NCBI GenBank assembly: GCA_947462335.1
Contig: OX381704.1
Coordinates: 21,158,442 to 21,222,441, forward strand
Source of the DNA: Harmothoe impar
Lineage: Eukaryota; Annelida; Polychaeta; Phyllodocida; Polynoidae
DNA: 64,000 bases
Direction: 5' to 3'
Under the pieces are notes generated by a model, which was given only the letters and a program-made list of their open reading frames with translations, did no database searches and was not told the origin of the DNA. Numbering within the stretch: position 1 is the stretch's first letter; each line of letters begins with the position of its first letter. Positions 47,986-58,800 of the stretch are shown here, one piece after another. A program made the position numbers and the translations under genes.

Positions 47986-48694
47986 TAAGGCCACTCAAAA
48001 AAAAGATTGTTCCTCAAAACAGCGCGTATCATAAGGCCGTTTTATTCTGATAACTTGGATTACGGATCCGCCGATAGAAATTTTGGCATTTTGTAAAAAA
48101 AAAAAGAAATATATACATATTTTTTTAACCCCCCTCCGCTGGGATTTTTTTTGAGAATTTTAGCAAAAAAATAAAAAATACATGTTGACTGGCAGACACC
48201 CAGAATAAGGCTTTCAAAATTGGGAATATTTCACAATTTACCTTCATTATTTCTCAATATACCCACATTTAATGGCCAAAACAAGACTTTTTGAATGCCT
48301 TCTTTTTTTCCTCCCGCCCCTGGAAAATTTTAGTACAGAATGGCAGTTTTTTTGTTTTTTTTCCTCTAGCCCCCCCCCCAAAATATATGCTCTGAGTGCC
48401 CGTAATCCAAGTTATCAAAAAAAGGTGGCCTAATGTTAAAACTGGAAAAATATTGGCAAATTTGGTATCAAGTTAAAGCTTATGCTGTCAGTAATGCAGT
48501 CAGCTAGGAATATCTTGCAATAAGCTAATGTTTGGGTGTCAATAGACACTGAATTACTAAAATGTAAAATTTGATCGTGGAAATTGAGTAAAAAAAGCCC
48601 TAAGTAAAAAAAGAAATAAAAATTAAATAAAAAACGCCCTCGTTATATTTTTCACTGCTTGGTGATGAGAAACAACTTGTTTTGAGTGGCCTAA
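47986..48694. mobile_element. Nested inverted-repeat element, TTAAGGCCACTCAAAA ends
   Basis: The outer ends are TTAAGGCCACTCAAAA and TTTTGAGTGGCCTAA. A second inverted pair lies within: ATAAGGCCGTTTTATTCTGA then ACTTGGATTACGG near 48030, and CCGTAATCCAAGT then AGGTGGCCTAATG near 48400-48435. This suggests one copy inserted in another or a tandem capture. No ORF. Confidence 0.6.
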
Positions 48695-48839
48695 AATTAA
48701 GTTTTCTGAAGCATACAATTGACAGCAACAGCAAGTTTAGTTTTAACACCGGAATCTACATGGCTTAGTGACGTGGGACAGGAGGAATAAACAGATAGTG
48801 TGGCACTAAAAGTACTGAAGCCATACTCAAATGTTGGCA

Positions 48840-49510
48840 TCTCTACCTCCCCCCTCCCGCCATACATATTGTCAGACCTTTGCCCCCTCCCCTCTCCCAC
48901 TTTTAATGGTTCCGCCGCCCCTTCATCCTCTCCTACCTGCCATCCCCACACCCGTCTTGCCTCTAACCTGATCTTCTCTCCCTTACCTCTATTCTCCTAC
49001 CTCTCCTCTCCTGTAACCCCTCCTACTCTACTGTTCCTCTTCTGTCCTACCTTTAACCTGTCCTACCTCTCTTGTCCTACCTCTACTCTCCTACCTCTCA
49101 TCTCCTACATCTCTATGTCTCTCCTCTCCTGCCTCACCGCTCCCCTCCAGTGTATTATCTCCTATGTTTCCTCTCATATCCCTCCTCTCTTACATTTCCT
49201 GTCTTACTCTCCTACCTTTCCTATCATACAGCTCTCCTGTACCTCTTCTCTCATCCTACCTTACCTCTCCTACCTCTTCTCCTGTCTTACATCTCCTCTC
49301 GTACCTCTCCTCTCGTACTTTTCTCCTACCACTCTTATCCTACTTCTCCTCTCCTGCCTCTCAAATCCTACATCTCCTCTCGTACCTCTCCTCTCGTAAC
49401 TCTACTCTCGTTCTTTTCCTGTCGGGGCTCCCTACTCCTATTCTCCACTCCTCTGACATTAACAGTCCTAGCCTCCCTCCCCTGGCCTTCTCTCCCATTT
49501 CTTCCATCCC
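48840..49510. repeat. 0.67-kb pyrimidine tract (CCTCTCCTAC-like)
   Basis: Almost uninterrupted C/T with scattered A on the plus strand, in degenerate TCCTACCTCTCC units. Several long overlapping frames here are products of composition. It could form triplex or slippage structures. Confidence 0.85.
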
Positions 49511-49615
49511 ATCAATAGTAGTATAGCTACATAAGCGATGGCGATTGCTTTGTCAGTGCAGCATTCATCAAGGATCGTGCCGATCCTGTCGGATTGAGAG
49601 GCCTACACTGTAAAA

Positions 49616-50407
49616 GAAAATGTCGTCAAAATAACGGTGAATCACCGGCAACTTTTGGGACATACCTTTCACCGTGTTTTAACGGTGACAGTCACCATCA
49701 ATTTTACGTAGAATCACTGTTCATTTTACGTAGAACCACCGTTCATTTTACGTTGAATCACCGTTAATTTTATGTAGAATCACCATTAATAGATTCAGAG
49801 TATTCAAATATTCAGAGATTCAGCGTTATTGCCAGTGCTATTACAGACTTTGAGAATATAAGCTTCACAGGGAGTCTGATTATGGTGACTTTAGTTACTG
49901 TAGTATACCTCTAAAAACTTATGGATAAGCCATACTTTGACTTTGTCCTGATCCTATACGCCACACTGGCGATCTGACTCGCATACTAGCCATGGCCTAT
50001 ACAAGAGGTTTTACTCCATAGGATTGATACAAGGCAGAGTTTCCACAGGTGGGGATATATGCATAGTTTGTTACCACAAAATAGGTGTATAGTTCCATAC
50101 AGCTATTTTCTTCTGGATATTATCAAGTGATCATGGTATTTTGTCAAACCCAGGGCTCACACTCTCCAGAAAATTCTTCTTACAAACCAGGCCACCTATC
50201 TATGGCAGGATCCACTATATGTGGCTCCCTCTGGGATTTGACATTAGAAGATGAATTTACGTTGAATCATTGTAATCCAAACCAAGTTAGCACTTAACAA
50301 AGATCCACTGTGAAATGGCTGATATTTACGATGCTTCATTGTATCAAAATAACGGTGAATCAACATTAACAGCGAATCTGTAAAAAGTACATCTATTTTT
50401 TACAGTG
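49616..50407. mobile_element. 792-bp element with CACTGTAAAA ends, TA-flanked
   Basis: Left end CACTGTAAAAGAAAATG, right end TTTTTTACAGTG, each bordered by TA (49614-49615, 50408-50409). The interior has four to five 24-26-bp repeats of AATCACCGTTCATTTTACGT (49690-49790) and a TATAAGCC-type MITE fragment (about 49870-50010). A related fragment lies near 53680-53775. Confidence 0.65.
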
Positions 50408-50859
50408 TACTCTCACGGAAGGTTAACATGCATAATTTACTGTATCAGTGCATCATGTGGCATGTCAGTTTTAAATAGTCTATGGCTGCATAAACATTAA
50501 AATCTGATACAACTCTCTGGCACAGGACCAAAAGTCTGTTGTATTAAAGTTCCAGGGATACCATCAGGTCTGTGTCTATCAGTGCGGAACTATTCAAACA
50601 TACACAAACAACATCGCCATAAGCTATCTGCCTCCAGTCAGACAACAACCCTATTCTGCACTAGGATGATGGTAAGTAAGTATTACCATACTAAGATTAA
50701 TCTGAGGATTCAGGCTGTCCCTCACATACATTCTTGTACGTGTCTATAAGCCGTACCCCTCCCCTCCCCCTCTATTCCGCATTAGCTAGATGATCACTGT
50801 ACAGCGCCATCTTGTCTGGTACCAGTGCTCTTTCCTCTGCTAACTATAGAAGCCTGCTG

Positions 50860-51602
50860 ATTAGCTGAAGCTGGTTCCTGTCATAACAGAAATTTGGTGT
50901 TTTAGGGGTCATAAACCTTTCAAATATAGGCCTCTATTGTGGGTCCTTAGGTCACCTGTTCAGATTGGGGGAGTGGTTAGGACTCTGACCTACCAATCCA
51001 TGCATCATGGGTTCAAATCCATGTCAAGGCTATTTTGTTCACTCACAATTTTAAGATGTATTTTGGTAGGTCAAAAATTGTGATAGTATACAACTCTGTT
51101 GTAAAGATCCTTAACACCTGAAATCTAAGATCTAAGATGGTTTTGTATTGTTGCATTGGGGTTTCTTTGTAAATAGTATTACTATTTCTTACCAACCATA
51201 AAAAAGATATGTTGCCTTGGCATGGATTTGAGCTTAATACCCCTGGATTGATTGGCCAGTGTCCTAACCACTCCCCCAATGCAACGAGGTGGCATGAGAA
51301 ATATTCAAATACAACTGATTCAAAACCATTTTAGATTACACTAAAAATATTGATCTTGTGTAAAGGATACTATCACAATTTTTGACATACCAAAAATACA
51401 TGTTAAAATTATGTGTGAACAAAAAAGCCTAGACATGGATTTGAACTCATGACCCATTGATTGGTAGGCCAGAGTCCTAACCACTCCCCCAATCTGAACA
51501 GATGACCTAAGGACCCATAACAGAGGGCTATAAGTGAAAGGTTTATGACCCCTAAAACTCCGATTTTGGACAGGACAGGAACCAGCTTCAGCTAAAGGTC
51601 TC
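50860..51602. repeat. Inverted pair of tRNA-like SINE copies
   Basis: Segments 50860-51115 and 51345-51602 are inverted copies at high identity. Each contains a tRNA-like head with A-box-like GAGTGGTTAGGAC and B-box-like GGTTCAAATCC. A third minus-strand tRNA-like head lies in the spacer at about 51217-51281. None has a complete cloverleaf, so these are SINE sequences, not tRNA genes. Confidence 0.75.
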
Positions 51603-51831
51603 ACAAGGTAGAATTATTGCATCCTGCTAGTGCCCTATTCTATGCTGGTCCATGAGATCCCAATCAGCATATGCGAAAAAGTTTTAAAAATAGTTTTCTC
51701 TATATTCTATCAAAACTGTATATAATGGGAGATGGAATCACACAAAAGTAAACAAGTTGTGTACAGTTGAGTTGGCAAAATTTATTGTGGGGTAATCTTA
51801 CATTGAAGTAGTGGAGGGTAAGTATCGGTGT

Positions 51832-51875
51832 TGCGATGTTTCGATCCAATTTATGGATCTTCATCAGGCAATCAA
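51832..51875 (-). mobile_element. Retroelement 3'-end fragment (GATGAAG...CGAAAC motif)
   Basis: The minus strand reads CCTGATGAAGATCC, ATAAATT, GGATCGAAACATCG. The GATGAAG-stem-CGAAAC arrangement is a common relic at ends of certain animal retroelements. No reverse transcriptase frame is left nearby. C-rich minisatellite sequence follows at about 52005-52130. Confidence 0.35.
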
Positions 51876-52139
51876 AACTCTAATAATATGACTAATGACC
51901 CCCTACTTCGGCTTATAAGAAAAGAAGCAGGAAGAACAGGGTCCCCGAGCCACCCAAACCCAGCCCTTTTCCAGGGTGTCCCAATCTCTTCTATGTTTGC
52001 TTACCCTGCTTCCAAGATCCTTCACCCCTCTTTCAGGGTCCCTTGCCCCTCCTCCAGGGACCTCCTGCCCCTCCCCCATCGTCTCCTGCCTCTCCTCCAT
52101 TGTTGCCTGCCCCTCCTCCAGGTTCCCGAACCCTCAGGA

Positions 52140-52873
52140 TTCCAGTACCCCCCATATGCATCTCCTTTTGGGCAAAGGAGTGAGGGTAGGATGATAGATG
52201 CCGATAGTTACATTAGCATCACTGGATAGATACATAGAGTAACTGTAACAGCATTCCTAGTCAGATCTATATCTTTGAATTCAGCACAGGTAAAAGCCAC
52301 AAATTAGATGGAGATCTTATGAGTACACTGCACCAAGGAGACCCTTTATAATTATAAATATGCAGGATAGCTTGGTTGAGGGGCAGGTTAGGTGTGTCAC
52401 TGCCTACAGGAATATTTAAATCTGGCTGGGCTACAGGGCCTTTCAGGTACTTACAACAGGATTATAGGGGGACATTACCTTATAGGCTCTATCTCCTTAA
52501 TTCCAATATCCCAATAATAGGGTTTGAGCTCTTGAGGTTTGTCTTGTTTATAGAATACCAATTATTCTTATTGGTCTTATCAGAGTTTGTTTTGTACTAA
52601 TCCTTAGCCTTGAACATTTCTCTACGTTTCATAATACAACCACCACCACCCTAAAGCTTCTACCTGCAGTAGAGCATTAACTTTTTCAATTTCATTCATA
52701 TCGAATGCCGCAATGAAGGCCCGTCTTTTGTCCACTTTCCTTTTTGTGACTCATGCTGAGTCAGTGGATGCACATATTATCCACCAATTATTATGGTGTA
52801 CGTAGCATTTGTAGTTCAACTAATTGCCAAATAGGGCCAACATTTATACCTTTAGATTACACTGTTGTTGCAG
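52140..52873. other. Gene-free stretch with one dispersed repeat
   Basis: Sequence at about 52266-52350 closely matches 18558-18645 (TTTGAATTCAGCACAGGTAA region through AAGGAGACCCTTTATA). This is a dispersed repeat shared with the UBR intron. Otherwise nothing is recognised. Confidence 0.45.
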
Positions 52874-52885
52874 AAAGCTTTGACT

Positions 52886-55800
52886 ATGAGGGGGAGGATG
52901 TACTGTGGGATGCCAGCGGCAGTAGTGGTGGTGGCGGCGACGACCATGATCAATGTCATCTACGGAGGGAGTTACTACTGCTCCGGTCTCCTCTTCTACC
53001 ACTGGATGAACAGGTTATTTTACTGTCCTTTGGGCAGAGCAAGGCACAAACTGTGTCACTCATGAACGGCGTTATGTATGTCACAGGTAGATTCAATCAA
53101 TTTTCTTTTTTCTCATTGCCTTTATTATGATTATTTCATTTGACCATAGTTTGACCCACATTTATTTTTGGTGTAACAATGGTATAAACACCTATGTGGT
53201 GTTAATTAGAAATGTACACATTTTCACTGTCAAGAGTTGCTTTGTAACTATCCTAGGGTACCTTTAGCTTAGGCCATGCAGGTAAACTTCTGTTATTTGG
53301 CCAATTCTTTTAAATAAAAAACATCATAAAAATAGACAAATTGGGCATATTTGGTATCAAATCAAAGCTAATAATGCCAGCAAAGTAGTAGTATATAAAT
53401 AAGATACATTTTCTCCACTCTTAAAGATCAATTAATTCTTAACTAATAAAATGTGAATTTTGGTCATAAAAAATACATTATTCTATATATTTTGGCCCGT
53501 GGGTAAAAACAGGCCTGGAATTAAGTTGATATGAAATGTACATAATATTAGACATTGTATACCAATGAATGAAGAAACAAGGATAATCATCACCAAATGG
53601 CAATGAATTACAGAGAATCATCATACAACAATGATGAATCGCTATTAAAAAACGACAGGAAAGGCCCATTACAGGGAAAAGCAAAATATGGTGACCGTAA
53701 AAATAACAGTGAAAGTGTGGGATTTACTGATGCCAGTTATTTACCGTTATTTTAAGGGGCAATCTTTTACAGAGTACTAATATTATATATAACCAGGCCT
53801 GCTGTCGGGACCTCTCACGATGCAGTATGGACCAAGACCTGTGGCCGCGGCCGGTGCCTTTCTTTTTGGGCTTGGCCTCTTCATATCTGCATTTGCACAG
53901 AAGTTGTGGCTGTTGTATTTCTCCTTTGGAATTCTAACAGGTTAGTCAAGAACAGGATTTTTTCTATTTACCATAGGAGTTTGACTTTTGATGTTACAGA
54001 GTTGATCCTCACTATAATAGAGGTACACGGTTAGACATCATGTATAACACAGTGTTTGCTTCTATGGTAAGTATTATAAGTACTCCAGTATGATACAGGA
54101 GGTAACAAAAGAATGTGTAATAATGTGGTAGATAAATAGTCCAGTCGTTTTACGGCATATAGGGGGTGTACCCATCACAAATTGCAACAGAATTCATTTT
54201 GCCACCAAATGTCTCAAACAGGTCTATAGACTCCTCCCCCCCCCCCAAAAAAAGTGCCCTAGTTTCCGAGGTGTGGAACACTGTCAAATAGGCACAAATC
54301 CAAAATGGCTACCAAAAATTAGAAATTCATCTGACATAACAATAAAATTCAGAATTGTGGGAGAACTGACCTGGTTCTCACACAGCAGCCAATGAAATGC
54401 TTAGAATTGGATCACATGATCTGGTTCTACCTAAGGAGGGAAATTCGAACCTACCTTTGGTCATTAGGAATGTAGTGTTGGGATTAACACACCGCCACGT
54501 CCACCGCACCAGTGCTACACACCTCAGAAACTAGGGCACTTTTTTGGGGGGACTCTATAGACCTTTCTGAGACATTTGGTAGCAGAATGAATTCTGTTGC
54601 AATTTGTGATGGGTCTATTTGTATATCGACTGGGCTAAACTTCCCCCAAGTAGTTGTTTATAACAACTATTTACACACTCTTCACTCCATCCAATGTACC
54701 CAACTGAAGAATCTGCTGAAGAGTGATTGAGGACAGAATGGGAGTTTGGGTTTGAGCAGAGTAGGAAATATTGCTTTAATTCTCTCCAAACCATCCTCCA
54801 GATTGTTCTTTTCTCATCATATATGTGTGTGAAATACACAGGATATAGGTTATCTTTTTATTATCAAACAGGAGGTAACTTTGACAGATGGTAAAGTAGG
54901 CATACAAGGATTTCACTCCACTTTCTACCATTGAGCGACCTCAGTCCCAGTACGCCAGTCAAGGGCTTTCCCTCATACAATCTTGTAGAATCAATCAATC
55001 AGGTGTTAGCCTCGTACCAAGTATGATAAGGGGATGTGGTAAATAATGTAACTAGATCTATCATTTATATTTTTCTCTTTGTTCCTATCTATTTTCACTT
55101 TATTGTCTTTCCCTTAATCATCCCTCATAGTAAGTAAATAATAATTCGCCCTACATATTGTAGCATTAACACTTACTGCATATCAATGTACTCACCATGT
55201 ATTACCCCTGCCACCTGTAGTGATTTAGAAATACTATTTTATCAAGCCCCTCAGAAGATATAGGCATCTCGATGTCTTGTATGACTAGACCATAGATCAA
55301 TGTTTGCACTCAAACCATTGAGCCATCAACCTTAAGGTTGATAATGTTATGTTAGCATTAACCTGGATCCCCTTCCAGGGTTTGGATGGGGCTGCCTGAT
55401 GACTACTGGAGCAGTGAGTGTACAGCAGCACACCAACAAACGGCGGGCACTCGCGGCCGGCATTTCCTTCACAGGAACTGGCCTTGGTAACCTAATGTAT
55501 CCGTTACTGTTCAGGTAATCAAATTTTGATGATACTGTTGTATATGTAGACTTTAGGACCCAAACTCACCATGTTAAAAAAAGGTGACCCCCTATAAACT
55601 CCCAAAAAACCTTGGCACTTAAGCATGGTTTTATGGTAGCCTTGGTTGCAGCATCTTAAAGTAAATACACTCTAAGAACAGTGTGTTGTGGGAACATGCT
55701 TAAAGAGTAACACACACAAATTTGCAACACACTTTGAGATTTTACACACTTATGAATTGTAACACACTTTTTGTCAACTCACTTACCTGCTTACACACTT

Positions 55801-58800
55801 GTGGTCAGAGAGGTGTGTATCATATACAAAAGCGGGCAGCAGCAGTAAAGGTCTATCATGCACCTATGCTACATTCTTACAGCCATATAGTAGCTGTCGG
55901 AGTGGCTCAGTGGGCAAGTCTTTGGACTGAGAACTTAAAGATCCCCGGCTCGATTCCCAATGGGGCTGACTGTCAAATGATAATGTCTATTTTCTAAGAA
56001 GGACCATAATATTTTAGCCCCCCCCCTCCCTCAAGAAGGGTCAAATTGCTTTTCCCCCTCAGGAGGGGTTGAACTGTTTTACAACCCCCTCCCCAACCAA
56101 TCCCCTCTACTACAATGAAAGATATAACACCTATTTAATAGAGGTTAATTTGCAATGAGATACATATAAAAACTGTATTATTTGAATCTCATTGAATGAG
56201 CAAACTCGCTCAATCCATGTTAGAAATAGATGAGAAGTTTTTTCTCTTCAACTATACACACATGTGCTTTGCATAAACTAAACAACCATCCCATGTACGA
56301 CCTTATTAGAGCTTCTGCAAGGCTGTAAAGGCAGGGTGTATTAATAGCTGATTAACTATAGATATCAAGCCCTGCAAATTATGTTATTATTAGTCAGTGC
56401 ATTGGCATCCCTCAATAAGGGCGGTCTTTGTATTGTCTAAGAACCACTTCATGTCATAACATATTGATACCCAAGGGTAAGTTATATAGCTTACTGGTAA
56501 TTGGTAAGAAGTTGTGTGATCTTTGAGAATACTTTGTGTCTCCTCACTGTTGTGTGTTCTGGGGCCTATTTGAGGGGGGAATACACCATGATTGTACAAG
56601 GAGATTTGGTGGCCTAGTGAGCAAGTCGCTGGACAAGTGTGTGAGAGGTCCTGGGTTCGATCCCCACAGAAGACCTGGCACCAAATCTTCCCAAGTGAAA
56701 CAAGTTGTCCTGACAGGAGTCGCGTCTGTAAGTGTCGGTAGACAGCACAGGCGTCCTCTGAGTACTAAGCCTATGGGGGGAGAGGTGTGTTGTTCTAAAT
56801 ATAGAAAGGCCCGTCACTCAAATGGTTCGATCATCTAGACACTTGGGTGTGGGTGTTCATATGCAGAACTGGAGTAAGATACAATAATATGCATTGCCAC
56901 ATTTTGATATATATGCAAATACAAAATATATGCAGACCCTATAAATGTATATTTTACATGACATTGTGCATAATAGCACATGTTATGTTAGTCCCCCTTC
57001 ATCTGGGTGTCAACATAGCTGCAGAGCACTTTCCAAGTAGGCAGTCTGCAGTACACTGTGTGATAAGCTTCAGGCTTATAGGAAAAATATCAATCTAACT
57101 AATATAAATACAGGCAATTTAAATAAGGTAAATGAAAATATATTCATCTGTTTACCTATGCTTGAGTATTTATTATATGTGGAAGAAGTAAAGTCGGGCC
57201 CCTTACACCATATGCAACACCACAAACAACAACAATAAAAAAGAAAATGGCCGAAATCCAGGTGGCAGGCCTTCATGTATATACTACATATCACAGCTCT
57301 CCCCCCATAGGTTTAGGACTTAGTGAATGCCTGTGGTAGACAGACTGCAGTGAACCTTCAGTGTCCTGGTCTCCCATGAGACTTGCACCGATCCGCTTCA
57401 ACCCGTAGAAGCATAATACACTTGCGACTGGTAAAGAGATAGCAGATATCAGTGTTGACGAAGGTGGTCCTAGCCGGGAGGGGAAAAGGCTACAATGGAC
57501 CACTGGAGACTCTGAGAAAAGGTTGTGAGAGCAGCCATCCCACGCTATCTGACGGTGGTAGGGTCATGGCACATTGCGCTACAGTCACAAGTCGGTTATC
57601 AGGTGTGTCAATTTCGCCAGGGTTAGGAGCTAGGATGTGTTCACAGTGGTTGACTATGATTTGTTCACTGTCAATACAAACTCAGTTTTGATATAATACT
57701 TCTATTCCCACTTTTCTGTATATTATGAGAAGTTCAATAAACACTTTTTCTAGATATATAAGAAGCCTTTAAAAGTGATACACACAGTATATGCACAGTA
57801 TGAACATGAATAGCCCTGACAAGAAATTGAATAAATCTTTACTAATTTAACTCTTAACCCATATAGAAAGTAATCATACTAAATATTGAAAAAACAATAA
57901 TTGTCAAGGGATTTGAACCTGCATGGATAGGACTCATGTGCCAGCACCTAAATCACTCAGCCACGGCACCTACACATACTCTGTGAGGTGTAGAACAGCT
58001 ATTTTAACTCCCACCTCCTCAATACCATGGCTTTGTACACCAACACACTTTTTAGATTCAATACACTTTTGCCAAAAGTGTGTAGTGTGTTACCCAAAAA
58101 AAGTGTGTTAAAAGTGGCTTCAGAAAAGTGTGTTGAAAAGTGTGTAAACGTAACACACTGTTTTTAGAGTGTAGTGTCCTGATTTCTGAAGAAAACCGAG
58201 GAACAATTTATATCTGCCCCTTAGATTCTAATCTAAAGCTGTTAGATAAAACTGCGCTCATTCTAGACTCTCACCCAGATTTGGTTAACTATGATAATCA
58301 TGTTTATAAGTCAGTCGATATAGAATCTCCTGTACCAAAAATGTTGAACTCTTAGCTCTTGTAATGTATTTATAATCACTATGGATTTCCTTGATACTTT
58401 GTAGACTTTATAACCACCATTCACAGTTACAGTTCATAGTGCATGCCCGCACATACACACATACTCCAAGGATTGAATACTGTTTACATATAATGAACAT
58501 ATTTAAGCCTCTCTTTATTTATTTCTACCTGCGACACTGGTATAATCAGTTATGACAAACCTGTGGATTGTATCTAATCTATTCCTGTTTTCATATTCTA
58601 AGTTGCTTGAGTCTACATTTGGCTGGAGAGGGACCCTGATGATCATATCAGGACTGCAGCTCAACTGTATACCTGCTGCCTTACTGCTATTGCCTCCTCC
58701 ACCATCCTCCACAGATAAGTCATCTCCAGATGCTACATCACCAGATGCCTTGGATACCTATAAGCAGCAAGCCCTGACCAGTGCAGAAAGGTCACCAGAA

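Noticed and set aside
48800..49526. Long overlapping ORFs (199, 148 and 120 aa) in the pyrimidine tract
   Set aside because: All three frames are open because the tract lacks purines; the products are Ser/Leu/Pro low complexity.
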